Shown in pieces: positions 17,728 through 26,320 of a stretch of 64,000 nucleotides of DNA; positions within the stretch are counted from its first letter, which is position 1, and the number at the start of each line of letters is the position of its first letter. Under the pieces are notes generated by a model. The model was given only the letters and a program-made list of their open reading frames with translations. It ran no database searches and was not told the DNA's origin. Source of the DNA: Galbibacter sp038433465 (GTDB lineage Bacteria; Bacteroidota; Bacteroidia; Flavobacteriales; Flavobacteriaceae); contig NZ_JAESVF010000004.1 in assembly GCF_038433465.1 (NCBI RefSeq), positions 62,001 to 126,000 on the forward strand. Reading direction: 5' to 3'. The translations under genes and the position numbers were made by a program.

Positions 17728-18891
17728 TTATTTTTTTGCCAATCGGATTCCTGTAAACTGCCATCTTAAATACGGATGGAAAAAATTGCGATAGGTGTAG
17801 CGTGTATGGTTTTTTGGAGTTACAACCGAGCCTCCTCTTAAAACTTTTTGGTTGACCATAAATTTGCCGTTATACTCACCTAAGGCTCCTTCAGCTTTTT
17901 TGTAGTTTGGATAGGGGAGGTAAGCACTTTCTGTCCATTCCCAACGTTTTCCCCAATCAAAATAATCTTGAGCTATTTCCCATTCAAATTCTGTTGGTAG
18001 TCGGAAACCTTTCCATTCGGCGTACGCAAATGCTTCGTAATATGAAATATGTGTAACAGACGCTTCCAAATCGATAGGTTTGATGCCTTTATAAGTGTAT
18101 TGTTGCCACTCGTTGTTTATTTTATGCCAATATAAAGGTGCTGTAATATTGTTTTTTTGAACCCAATCCCAACCTTCGGCATGCCAATAGTTAAAGTTTT
18201 GATATCCGCCGTCGTTTATAAACTCTAAGTATTCTTGGTTGGTTACGAGTTTGTTGGAGATTTTATAATTGTTGACAAAAACTTTGTGTTTCCCTAGTTC
18301 GTTGTCAAAACAAAAGTCGGTTGTAGCATGACCAATTTCATAGATTCCTTCTGGAATTTTAATCCATTTATTTTTTTGTTTCTCAACGATGTTCTCTTCA
18401 AATGTTTCCGAGTAATGTGGAAATAGTGGGTTGGTTCCTAAAATATATTTAATGTCTGTAAATAACAGTTCTTGATGTTGTTTTTCATGGTGAATTCCTA
18501 GTGTAACCAAGTTGCTAATTTCTTCGGAAGTATTTTCATCTAAAAATTCTGCTAAGGCATTGGTAACATAATCACGGTATTTATACACTTCTTCAACCGT
18601 TGGTCTAGAAAGGTTTCCTCTGTTTATTCGCGAGATTTTTTCGCCTACACTTTCGTAGTAGCTATTAAAAATAAAACTGAAGTTTGTGTCGTATTCGGTA
18701 TAATTTGGATTGTATTTTTTTAAAATGAATTCTTCAAAAAACCAGGTAGTATGCCCTAAATGCCATTTTGGAGGTGAGACTTCTTCTTTTGGTTGAATTA
18801 CGTAATCTTCTTGTGTGAGGGGAGCGCAAATTTCTTCTGTTGCTAATCGAGTTTGGAGGAAATTACTTGTGAGGTTGTTGGTTACTAACAT
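17728..18891 (-). CDS. egtB: ergothioneine biosynthesis sulfoxide synthase EgtB
   Basis: A non-heme iron enzyme that joins hercynine to a thiol and inserts oxygen. 387 residues. The N-terminal DinB-like helical domain carries the three-His iron site: PKWHLGHTTWFFEE (His47) and HHEKQHQELLF (His135 and His139). The C-terminal formylglycine-enzyme-like domain starts near residue 190 (WIKIPEGIYEIG) and includes VTNQEYLEFINDGGY, the WEWTESAYLPYPNYK segment and LRGGSVVTPKNHTRYTYRNFFHPYLRWQFTGIRLAKK. No egtA (gamma-glutamylcysteine ligase) or egtC amidohydrolase is in the window, which suggests, but does not prove, a cysteine-using subtype. It is first in the egtB-egtD operon. Confidence 0.95.
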   Translation of the reverse strand: MLVTNNLTSNFLQTRLATEEICAPLTQEDYVIQPKEEVSPPKWHLGHTTWFFEEFILKKYNPNYTEYDTNFSFIFNSYYESVGEKISRINRGNLSRPTVEEVYKYRDYVTNALAEFLDENTSEEISNLVTLGIHHEKQHQELLFTDIKYILGTNPLFPHYSETFEENIVEKQKNKWIKIPEGIYEIGHATTDFCFDNELGKHKVFVNNYKISNKLVTNQEYLEFINDGGYQNFNYWHAEGWDWVQKNNITAPLYWHKINNEWQQYTYKGIKPIDLEASVTHISYYEAFAYAEWKGFRLPTEFEWEIAQDYFDWGKRWEWTESAYLPYPNYKKAEGALGEYNGKFMVNQKVLRGGSVVTPKNHTRYTYRNFFHPYLRWQFTGIRLAKK

Positions 18892-18949
18892 TCTAATTTT
18901 TTCTTTTTTAATAAAAATAAGGATTTAAAATGGATGATTTGTAACTAGC

Positions 18950-19804
18950 TTAGTTAAAACTACTTAAAGGACGTGAAATGTTAGGGGTAACAACTTCTCT
19001 AATTCTAACTTTGCTCACAATTTTTATTTCATCTGAAAAATAACAAAAAGTAGGAGAGCCATTTTCGTTTTTAGCCGGGGTTATAGAAATTGGTGTGTTT
19101 TGGAAAACCCTTTGTATTTCAGCTTTTAGAGGAGGGCTTTGAGATGCAATTACAATATTTTGAATAAGTCCGTTGGGAGTAATTTCGAAATAAAACTTTG
19201 CTTCAAAATATTTATTATCAAGATTTGTGTAATTGGTTTTCTTATGGTTTTGGAGGTTTTTATAAATAATGTTATCAAAAAAGAAGTCCATAATTTCTTT
19301 TTTAAAGCATTCGGTATCGGAAGTTCGTTTAGTACATTTATTATATAATACTGGTGCTACAGCAACTTCTTCATATGAAGTAATGCTATCAAGCTCTTCA
19401 ATATTAAAATGTATTGCGTACGAATATTTGGTAGTTACTGGAATATTATTTTTGTAGGCAGGAGTAAATTGCGGAAGTAAATTTATAATTCGGTGAGCTT
19501 CAAGTTGAAATAAAGAGTCTGTACTTCTTGTTTTAATGTCTGAAACAATGCCTTTGTCGTTTATTGTAAATTGAACATATGCATTGCCTTCAATTCTGTT
19601 TAAAAACGATTCTTCAGGATATTCAAATACTTCTTTTATGTGGTTTTGTAAATCAAGTTTGAAGCATTCTTCGCTTTTTGTTTGACATTCACTCTGCTTG
19701 AAAAGAGGGATTTTATCTACTTCAGAAAAAATAAAAATTTCCTCTTGTGAAAATGCAACAGTTGAAATAAAAAAGACACATAAGATTTTTAAAATATTCA
19801 TCAT
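18950..19804 (-). CDS. exported protein with two TonB C-terminal-like domains
   Basis: 284 residues. Signal peptide to about residue 19 (STVAFSQ). Two successive segments look like the TonB C-terminal fold: residues of about 65-150 (GNAYVQFTINDKGIVSDIKT to TTKYSYAIHFNIEE) and about 195-270 (YFEAKFYFEITPNGLIQNIVIAS to YFSDEIKIVS). Each is preceded by a CxxKxxECFKxxxxxF-like element (CQTKSEECFKLDLQNHI and CTKRTSDTECFKKEIMDF), so the protein looks like an internal duplication. It lacks the N-terminal membrane anchor and proline spacer of a working TonB energy transducer. The role is unknown; it may be periplasmic. It stands apart from egtB by 58 bases. Confidence 0.7.
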   Translation of the reverse strand: MMNILKILCVFFISTVAFSQEEIFIFSEVDKIPLFKQSECQTKSEECFKLDLQNHIKEVFEYPEESFLNRIEGNAYVQFTINDKGIVSDIKTRSTDSLFQLEAHRIINLLPQFTPAYKNNIPVTTKYSYAIHFNIEELDSITSYEEVAVAPVLYNKCTKRTSDTECFKKEIMDFFFDNIIYKNLQNHKKTNYTNLDNKYFEAKFYFEITPNGLIQNIVIASQSPPLKAEIQRVFQNTPISITPAKNENGSPTFCYFSDEIKIVSKVRIREVVTPNISRPLSSFN

Positions 19805-19915
19805 CTATTCTCTTCATTAAAAGTAGATTATGAATATAGTGAAAATTTACTCAACTACGAGTTTTTTGTTTAGTTAAAAATAAGTGCCCGTAAAAAACCT
19901 TACGTCAAATACTAT

Positions 19916-20740
19916 TTAAACTGCAACAGCACCTTTAATGTGTGGATGCGGATCGTAGTTTTCGAGTGTGAAATCTTCAAATTTAAAACTGAAAATATCT
20001 TTTACCTCCGGATTTAATTTCATGGTAGGTAATGGTCTCGGTTCTCTAGATAGTTGAAGTTCTAGTTGAGAAACATGATTGTTGTATATGTGTGCATCTC
20101 CAAAAGTGTGAATAAAATCTCCAGCCTCGTAGCCACAAACCTGAGCCATCATCATGGTAAAAAGCGCGTATGATGCAATGTTAAATGGGACTCCTAAAAA
20201 GATATCGGCACTACGTTGGTAGAGTTGGCAAGAAAGTTTTCCGTCGGCCACATAAAACTGAAAAAAAGCATGACAAGGAGGAAGTGCTGCTTTTCCGTTT
20301 GAAACATTTTCTGAAAAGGAAACCGAAGTATCTGGTAAAACACTTGGGTTCCATGCAGAAACAAGCATTCTACGGCTGTTAGGATTGTTCTTTAATGTAT
20401 CAACAACTTCTTTAATTTGGTCTATTTCTTCGCTATTCCAATTTCTCCATTGGTGTCCGTAAACAGGACCTAAATTACCATTTTCGTCTGCCCATTCGTT
20501 CCAAATACGCACACCGTTGTCTTGTAAGTATTTTACATTGGTGTCCCCATTTAAAAACCACAATAGTTCGTAGATAATCGATTTAAGATGTAGTTTCTTT
20601 GTGGTAACCATCGGAAAACCTTCGCTTAAATCAAAACGCATTTGATATCCAAAAACGCTTTTTGTTCCGGTTCCTGTTCGGTCTCCTTTTTCATTTCCGT
20701 TGGCTAAAACATGTTTAACTAAATCGTGATACTGCTTCAT
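19916..20740 (-). CDS. thyA: thymidylate synthase
   Basis: Makes dTMP from dUMP with methylenetetrahydrofolate. 274 residues. Motifs: GDRTGTGTKSVFGYQMRFDL at the dUMP phosphate site, WNEWADENGNLGPVYGHQWR, the catalytic Cys in ALPPCHAFFQFYV, and LYQRSADIFLGVPFNIASYALF with the dUMP-binding Asn. The C-terminus IKGAVAV is the expected closing tail. Folate use connects it with metF and metH further on. A plausible promoter lies 90 bases upstream at 20830-20858. Confidence 0.97.
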   Translation of the reverse strand: MKQYHDLVKHVLANGNEKGDRTGTGTKSVFGYQMRFDLSEGFPMVTTKKLHLKSIIYELLWFLNGDTNVKYLQDNGVRIWNEWADENGNLGPVYGHQWRNWNSEEIDQIKEVVDTLKNNPNSRRMLVSAWNPSVLPDTSVSFSENVSNGKAALPPCHAFFQFYVADGKLSCQLYQRSADIFLGVPFNIASYALFTMMMAQVCGYEAGDFIHTFGDAHIYNNHVSQLELQLSREPRPLPTMKLNPEVKDIFSFKFEDFTLENYDPHPHIKGAVAV

Positions 20741-20829
20741 CTTACTTCCTATTATTGGGTGTTTCTGTAGAGTTTCTTCTGAAAAAACAAGAAAAGATTC
20801 TTGCGATCAACTCAACATCATCTAGGGTA

Positions 20830-20858
20830 CGAAAATAATCATTGTTACCAAAAGCAAA
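20830..20858 (-). promoter_or_regulatory. candidate thyA promoter
   Basis: Read on the minus strand: TTTG, a 17-base spacer, then TATTTTCG, one mismatch from TAnnTTTG. It lies about 90 bases before the thyA ATG. Confidence 0.4.
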
Positions 20859-21093
20859 ACACCTTTCAGCCTAAATTTATTAATAGGTTATTAACGAGTT
20901 GGTGCTTTGTAGTTCAAATTCAGCAATAATTTATGATAAGATTAACACCTTGATATGTGCTTTAAATTGATTTAAATTTTTTTCTCATAAATAATAAATA
21001 TGTAAGTTATTGTAAATCAATTATTTGTAACTTTACAGAAGAAGTCTTTAAAAAAGCATGAGAAATGTCATAAATATACCTGCGAAGGGGTGG

Positions 21094-21101
21094 TAATTTT
21101 G
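21094..21101 (+). promoter_or_regulatory. -7 box for the YceI gene
   Basis: TAATTTTG fits TAnnTTTG, 21 bases before the ATG at 21123; no clear -33 box. Confidence 0.45.
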
Positions 21102-21122
21102 TCCATATAAAAACATAATACT

Positions 21123-21674
21123 ATGAAAAAGAATATTTTATATCTGTTATTATTTCTAGTAGCTTTTGTAGTAAAAGCACAAGATAAATACGAAGTTAAC
21201 GCATCTAAGTTATCGGTAACAGGAACATCTACAGTACACGATTGGGAATGTGTAGCAAACGAGTCTACAGGAGCAATTGAAGCTGTTGTAACAGATGGCG
21301 TACTTACAAAAGTAACCGATTTTAACTTTGCACTTACGGTTAAAAAACTTGAAAGTGGAAAATCGGGGATGGATAAAAAAATGTATGATGCATTAAAAGA
21401 AGACGATAATCCAACCATTACTTTTAAAATTGACCAAGTTTTGGAAAATGCTTCAGGAATTACAGCTTTTAAAGGTAATATGAATATTGCTGGAACTTCA
21501 AAAAGTTTTACAGCACCTGTTGAGGCTACAGTTTCTGGTGATGCTATTCAATTAAAAGGAGAAAAAACCTTCTTGTTAACCGATTTTAATATCGAGCCAC
21601 CAACAGCAATGTTTGGAGCTATTAACACAGGAGACGAAGTGACTATTCACTACAACATTTCATTAAAAAAATAA
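21123..21674 (+). CDS. YceI-family lipocalin-like exported protein
   Basis: 183 residues. Signal peptide MKKNILYLLLFLVAFVVKAQ, then the YceI beta-barrel: KLSVTGTSTVHDWEC, a central LESGKSGMDKKMYDALKEDDNPTITFKI block, MNIAGTSKSF and the C-terminal DFNIEPPTAMFGAINTGDEV. YceI proteins bind long amphipathic molecules such as polyisoprenoids in the periplasm. It begins an apparent three-gene unit: a 427-residue barrel follows after 28 bases and a divergent YceI relative lies at 23087. The role in that unit may be to carry a lipid or other hydrophobic ligand, by inference only. Confidence 0.9.
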   Translation: MKKNILYLLLFLVAFVVKAQDKYEVNASKLSVTGTSTVHDWECVANESTGAIEAVVTDGVLTKVTDFNFALTVKKLESGKSGMDKKMYDALKEDDNPTITFKIDQVLENASGITAFKGNMNIAGTSKSFTAPVEATVSGDAIQLKGEKTFLLTDFNIEPPTAMFGAINTGDEVTIHYNISLKK

Positions 21675-21702
21675 TAATTATAAATATTTAAATTAGCTTG
21701 AT

Positions 21703-22986
21703 ATGACAAAATTTAGCAGAATATTAGTTGTTGCAACTGCTATGCTTTTAGGGCTTTATTCGCAGGCACAGGTAAATTTCAATAGAGATTTAGATAATTA
21801 CAGGCAACCAGACAAACGTGGTATCAATGTTTTTGAGGCGCCAAAAGACACCGCTACTACCTTTGATGGTGTTAAGGTTAGAGTTGGTGGATCTTTTGCT
21901 TTGCAATTCCAAGGATTGGATAACGAAAACGCAAATTTAGCTGGATACGAATTAAAGTCTTTAGGAAATAACTTTAACCTTCCTACAGCAAACTTAGACT
22001 TAGATGTACAATTGTACGATGGTATTAGAATGCACTTACGTACGTATTTATCATCGCGTCACCACAACGAACCTTATGTAAAAGGCGGTTATATTTTAAT
22101 GGATAAACTCGATTTTATACATAAAGGGTTCTTAGATAATTTGATGAAATATACGACCATTAAAATTGGTCATATGGAAACCAACTACGGGGATGCTCAC
22201 TTTAGACGTTCGGATAATGCACAAGCAATTTACAACCCATTTGTTGGAAACTTAATTATGGACGCCTTTACTACTGAGGTAGGAGCAGAGGTTTACTACA
22301 GACGTAACAACTGGTTAGCAATGGCTGGATTTACAAATGGTAAATTAAACCAATCTGTAGAAGAAGATGAAAGCGGAACTTCTGGTGGAGCTTCATTTGT
22401 AGCAAAATTAGGTTACGATAAACAAATTAATGACGATTTAAGAGTTCGTTTAACAGGTTCGATTTACAATACAGGAGATGTGCCAAATTCGTACCTGTAC
22501 AGTGCAGATAGAGCAGGAGCTAGATATTATGATGTAATGCAAGCTGCCGATGCTACTAGCGACGATTTTAGAGCTTCTCGTTACGATCCTAAATTTTCAA
22601 ACCGTATTACAGCTTTAATGTTTAACCCATTTGTAAAATACAGAGGTTGGGAATTCTTCGGAACTGTTGAACTTTCTAAAGGTAGAGCAGATTACGAAAC
22701 TAGTAACAGACATGCAAATCAATATGCTGCTGAGTTGTTGTACCGTTTCGGGAAAGATGAAAATCTATACGTAGGTTCTCGTTATAACTTAGTGAATTCA
22801 GAAGATATTTCTGGTCAAGATGTTTCAATTAACAGATTCCAAGTGGCTGCAGGTTGGTTCATGACAAAAAATATTCTTGTAAAAGCAGAATATGTAAATC
22901 AACATTATAACGACTTCGGTGTAAACAGTATTTTAAACGAAGGGAAATTCCACGGTGGAGTACTTGAAGCAGTGATTTCATTCTAA
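21703..22986 (+). CDS. outer membrane beta-barrel (porin-like) protein
   Basis: 427 residues. Signal peptide to about residue 22 (GLYSQAQ), an N-terminal RGINVFEAPKDTATTFDGVKVRVGGSFALQFQGLDN segment, then amphipathic strands ending in the aromatic strand GGVLEAVISF. The pattern TANLDLDVQLYDGIRMHLRTYLSSRHHNEPYVKGGYILMDKL, with IKIGHMETNYGDAHFRRSDN, resembles phosphate-selective-type porins, but I cannot assign a family with confidence. It lies 28 bases after a YceI gene and 100 bases before a second YceI-like gene, with a terminator (23011-23055) before the latter. Confidence 0.7.
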   Translation: MTKFSRILVVATAMLLGLYSQAQVNFNRDLDNYRQPDKRGINVFEAPKDTATTFDGVKVRVGGSFALQFQGLDNENANLAGYELKSLGNNFNLPTANLDLDVQLYDGIRMHLRTYLSSRHHNEPYVKGGYILMDKLDFIHKGFLDNLMKYTTIKIGHMETNYGDAHFRRSDNAQAIYNPFVGNLIMDAFTTEVGAEVYYRRNNWLAMAGFTNGKLNQSVEEDESGTSGGASFVAKLGYDKQINDDLRVRLTGSIYNTGDVPNSYLYSADRAGARYYDVMQAADATSDDFRASRYDPKFSNRITALMFNPFVKYRGWEFFGTVELSKGRADYETSNRHANQYAAELLYRFGKDENLYVGSRYNLVNSEDISGQDVSINRFQVAAGWFMTKNILVKAEYVNQHYNDFGVNSILNEGKFHGGVLEAVISF

Positions 22987-23010
22987 AAAAACAATTGCAA
23001 CTATAATTAG

Positions 23011-23055
23011 AAAATCCGTTTTAATGAATAAGCTAATTTGTTGAAACGGATTTTT
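23011..23055 (+). terminator. terminator after the porin-like gene
   Basis: AAAATCCGTTTTAA pairs with TTGAAACGGATTTTT (one mismatch) across a 16-base loop, ending in a T-run. It separates the barrel gene from the next YceI-like gene. Confidence 0.75.
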
Positions 23056-23086
23056 CAACCGCATTTATAAAAGAAAAAAAGAAGCT

Positions 23087-23620
23087 ATGGTTTGTTTAAA
23101 GTTAAAATATATGCTCGTGAGTTTCTTACTTTTTTGTTCATCTTTTACAATGAATGCACAAGGAAAAGTAGAAATACAAGTGTATACCAATGTCAATAAG
23201 TTTTCATGCACATGCGAGGAAGCCTCTTTTGTGTCGGAGGTGAATGATGCTTCAGAGAGAGTTTTAAAACTCCCAGTATCAGCTTTAAAATGTCCGAGTA
23301 AAGCCATGGAACGCGATTTGCGTGAGCTTTTCGAAGCAGATAAGTATCCTTATATTTCTCTGTATTTAGATGAAAATAATTCGGCTTACGTAGCATCAAA
23401 TAAAGATGACGTTAAAACTTTAATCAAAGTAAAGCAAAAACAAAATAGGTACGATTTTCAGATTTCTGAACATGAAGAAGATGGAGAAACGTATCTGAAA
23501 GGAAAAGAAAAGGTGAGTTTGTTAGATTTTGATATCGAGCCACCAACAAAAGCATTGGGAATGATAAAAGTAAAAGATTCGGTTTTAATCTCTTTTTTAA
23601 TTCCTGCGGAAAAATTATAG
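23087..23620 (+). CDS. divergent YceI-like exported protein
   Basis: 177 residues. A signal peptide (VSFLLFCSSFTMNAQG) is followed by a compact YceI-like domain. The closing motif DFDIEPPTKALGMIKVKDSV matches DFNIEPPTAMFGAINTGDEV of the YceI protein at 21123, which shows common descent, although the rest is strongly diverged. It carries three Cys (FSCTCEEASF and ALKCPSKAM) absent from the first copy; they could form a disulfide or bind a ligand. The LKCPSKAMERDLRELFEADKYPYI block replaces the usual SGMDKKMYDALK helix. A purine-rich AGAAAAAAAGAAG precedes the start. It is followed by a strong terminator. Confidence 0.8.
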   Translation: MVCLKLKYMLVSFLLFCSSFTMNAQGKVEIQVYTNVNKFSCTCEEASFVSEVNDASERVLKLPVSALKCPSKAMERDLRELFEADKYPYISLYLDENNSAYVASNKDDVKTLIKVKQKQNRYDFQISEHEEDGETYLKGKEKVSLLDFDIEPPTKALGMIKVKDSVLISFLIPAEKL

Positions 23621-23646
23621 TATTATAAATTTCTTCTTCGGAAGGA

Positions 23647-23682
23647 CAAAAAAAGGTTCAAGTGAAAACTTGAACCTTTTTT
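23647..23682. terminator. terminator between converging YceI-like and CNT genes
   Basis: AAAAGGTTCAAG pairs with CTTGAACCTTTT around a short tgaaaa loop, flanked by A and T runs on both sides, so it can work in both directions. Confidence 0.88.
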
Positions 23683-23749
23683 GTATTGTAGCAATAACTA
23701 TTAATTATTTGTTTGCTTTAATTTTATAAGTTTTGCTTTCTTGTTTAAG

Positions 23750-25423
23750 TTACCCGATAATCATTCCAGCAATTGTAGCTGAAAGTAACGAAGCAATCGA
23801 ACCTCCAATTACGGCTTTCATTCCAAATTCAGAAAGGTTTTTGCGTTGCCCTGGCGCCAACGATCCAATCCCTCCAATTTGTATTCCGATGGAAGCAAAA
23901 TTGGCGAAACCACACAACATATATGTAGCCATAATTACCGATTTGTTATAGGTAAAATGCGTAGCATTGGTAATGTCTTTTAAACTCGCCAACTGTACAT
24001 AGCCTACAAATTCACTTGCTGCAAGTTTAATTCCTAAAAGTTGCCCCATAAGCATCATGTCTTCTTTGGCAACACCAATGAGCCACATAAGTGGTGCAAA
24101 AATAAATCCTAAGATAGATTCTAACGAGAATGTTTCATAAGGTGTGTTGTCTTTTAATACTGCGTTTAGGGTTGTAAAATCGCCAATCCATTCTAAAATA
24201 TAATTTATCATGGCAATAAAAGCGATAAAAACTAGTAGCATAGCACCAACATTGGCAGCAAGTTTAAGCCCTTCGGTAGTACCATTTGCGATGGCATCAA
24301 GAATGTTTGAACCAATTTTATCAGCAGAAACTTCTACATTGGTATCTACTTCTTCTTGTTGCGGATATAATATTTTTGAAATTACAATAGCTCCTGGTGC
24401 AGCCATTACTGAAGCTGCAAGTAAGTGTTTTGCAAATTGTAAGCGTAACTCTGGGTCATCGCCTCCTAAAAAGCCGATGTAAGCTGCAAGTACACCTCCA
24501 GCTACAGTTGCCATTCCACCCACCATAACGAGTAAAATTTCAGAACGCGTCATACGTTCTAAATAAGGTTTGATCATTAAAGGAGCTTCCGTTTGTCCTA
24601 AAAATATATTTCCAGCTACCGATAAACTTTCAGCACCAGAAATTCCTAACAATTTAGAAAGTCCAATTGCCATTCCTTTTACAATAACTTGGATAACTCC
24701 GAGATAAAATAATACAGATGTTAATGCTGAAAAGAATATAATCGTTGGTAGTACTTGGAATAAGAAAATGTATCCAAAACTACTTGTGTTCATTAAGTCT
24801 CCAAGTAAAAACTCACTTCCTGCAGCAGTGAAATCGAGAACCAAAACAAATATTCCACCAATCCACTCGAATACTTTTTGAACGAATGAAATTTGTAAAA
24901 CTCCTACAGCTAAGATTAATTGTGCTGCAAGTCCTATTCCGATGGTTTTCCAATTGATAGCTTTACGGTTGCTACTGCATAAAAATGCAATAAGAAGTAA
25001 GCAAAACATACCTAAAACACCGCGCCATAAACTGTGAATACTAAAACCGCTACTCGGAATTATTTCTTGAGTTGCTTCTTGTGTATCTGTAAAATTTTCA
25101 AGTGAGTTGCTCGCAATGAGTTGATGAGCATGTGCTTTGTTTTTAAATACTAACGTAGAATCAGATAGTTCGGTTACTTTAAAACGCTCTAAACTATCGG
25201 TAGGAGTATCGTAGTAAAAAATAAGGTTGTTGTTTTGTAAAATATAACTTCCCGCATATTTTACTTTGTTTTTTGTGAAGCGAAAATCTCCTTCTTTAAG
25301 GTTTAACTTTTCAAAAGAGTTTGTTGTATTGGAGGTAGAAACCCAATTTTTTTCAATGTCTTGCGCTACTAATGTACCCGTAAAACAAATTGCTAATAGT
25401 AGAAGTAGTATTTTTTTCAACAC
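23750..25423 (-). CDS. concentrative nucleoside transporter (CNT/NupC) with extra N-terminal domain
   Basis: 557 residues. From about residue 130 it is a CNT family transporter that imports nucleosides with Na+ or H+: LWRGVLGMFCLLLIAFLCSS, GLAAQLILAVGVLQISFVQ, the gating motif GNIFLGQTEAPLMIKPYLERMTRSE, MATVAGGVLAAYIGFLG and the C-terminal CGFANFASIGIQIGGIGSLAPGQR. The first 110 residues are unusual: a signal peptide (LLLLAICFTGTLVAQ) and a small beta-rich domain (FRFTKNKVKYAGSYILQNNNLIFYYD) with a lipocalin-like flavour, which would sit in the periplasm before the first membrane helix. It shares direction with the nuclease and ETF genes upstream. Confidence 0.9.
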   Translation of the reverse strand: MLKKILLLLLAICFTGTLVAQDIEKNWVSTSNTTNSFEKLNLKEGDFRFTKNKVKYAGSYILQNNNLIFYYDTPTDSLERFKVTELSDSTLVFKNKAHAHQLIASNSLENFTDTQEATQEIIPSSGFSIHSLWRGVLGMFCLLLIAFLCSSNRKAINWKTIGIGLAAQLILAVGVLQISFVQKVFEWIGGIFVLVLDFTAAGSEFLLGDLMNTSSFGYIFLFQVLPTIIFFSALTSVLFYLGVIQVIVKGMAIGLSKLLGISGAESLSVAGNIFLGQTEAPLMIKPYLERMTRSEILLVMVGGMATVAGGVLAAYIGFLGGDDPELRLQFAKHLLAASVMAAPGAIVISKILYPQQEEVDTNVEVSADKIGSNILDAIANGTTEGLKLAANVGAMLLVFIAFIAMINYILEWIGDFTTLNAVLKDNTPYETFSLESILGFIFAPLMWLIGVAKEDMMLMGQLLGIKLAASEFVGYVQLASLKDITNATHFTYNKSVIMATYMLCGFANFASIGIQIGGIGSLAPGQRKNLSEFGMKAVIGGSIASLLSATIAGMIIG

Positions 25424-25606
25424 GTTTTTATTTGTTTCCTATTGTATTAGGTTGTAATTGTTTATAAATAGTATTCAGTTGAAAGAGTATTGTTTTAGTA
25501 TTTCGAACTCTTCTGTGAACTTAATGATTTTAGGTTGAATTCTAAAATATTTTAATTAGGTGTTTTAGTTTGGCGGCTTCTGTATTGTATTTGATATTGA
25601 GTACGT

Positions 25607-26233
25607 TTAATGATTTTCTCTTTTTGAAATTTCGTCTCTTATTTTTGCAGCTTTTTCATAATCTTCATTGGCAACTGCACTGTCGAGCATGTTGTATAAT
25701 TCTTGTAAAGAATGTGTTTTGTATGACGAATCGGTTGTTTCCTGCGGAACACTTTCGTTACTTAAAATTTCGTCAACAATGATGCTTTCTTTTTCTTGAT
25801 CTTCCTCTTCTTTTGGTGAGAATTTTAAATAAATTCCTGCTTTGTCAAGAATGTTTTTGTAGGTGAAAATAGGTGCGTTAAACCGAAGTGCCAATGCAAT
25901 GGCATCGCTGGTTCTGGCGTCTATAATTTCTTCAATTCGGTCGCGTTCACAAATAATGCTTGAATAAAACACGCCATCTACTAACTTATGGATGATTACT
26001 TGTTTTACTACAATTTCAAATCTGTCGGCAAAACTTTTAAAAAGGTCGTGCGTCAATGGTCGTGGCGGTTTGATTTCTTTCTCCAGGGCAATAGCAATTG
26101 ATTGAGCTTCGAAAGCGCCAATTACGATTGGGAGTTTTCTTTCGCCATCTACTTCGTTTAAAATCAAAGCATACGCTCCGTTTTGGGTTTGACTATACGA
26201 AATTCCTTTTATGTTTAATTTTACTAAACTCAT
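25607..26233 (-). CDS. bifunctional nuclease-family protein (DUF151) with UVR motif
   Basis: 208 residues. The N-terminal BFN/DUF151 domain (about 1-135) shows LNEVDGERKLPIVIGAFEAQSIAIALE, RPLTHDLFKSFADRF and RTSDAIALALRFNAPIFTY, as in plant and bacterial bifunctional nucleases with proposed DNase and RNase activity. After an acidic linker (KEEEDQEKESIIVDE), the C-terminus has a UvrB/UvrC-type helical hairpin (LQELYNMLDSAVANEDYEKAAKIRDEISKRE). The gene lies downstream of etfB-etfA, past a terminator. The 183 bases between it and the CNT gene could still allow co-transcription. A role in nucleotide salvage with the transporter is only an inference. Confidence 0.88.
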   Translation of the reverse strand: MSLVKLNIKGISYSQTQNGAYALILNEVDGERKLPIVIGAFEAQSIAIALEKEIKPPRPLTHDLFKSFADRFEIVVKQVIIHKLVDGVFYSSIICERDRIEEIIDARTSDAIALALRFNAPIFTYKNILDKAGIYLKFSPKEEEDQEKESIIVDEILSNESVPQETTDSSYKTHSLQELYNMLDSAVANEDYEKAAKIRDEISKRENH

Positions 26234-26250
26234 ACATCATTTAAAATAAC

Positions 26251-26298
26251 AAAGGCTGTCTAAATAATGGGCAAAATCCCAAAATTTAGACAGCCCTT
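26251..26298 (-). terminator. terminator after etfA
   Basis: On the minus strand GGCTGTCTAAA pairs perfectly with TTTAGACAGCC across a 20-base loop containing a GGG/CCC pair, and is followed by TTTG and an AT-rich stretch. It ends the etfB-etfA unit before the nuclease gene. Confidence 0.75.
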
Positions 26299-26320
26299 TA
26301 AGGGGCACAATTTAACAAAA

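Larger units (their letters stand above)
20741..21122. other. divergent intergenic region, thyA / yceI
   Basis: 382 bases with no open frame, repeat or RNA I can support. It holds the candidate thyA promoter (20830-20858) and a -7 box for the YceI gene (21094-21101). Confidence 0.6.
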
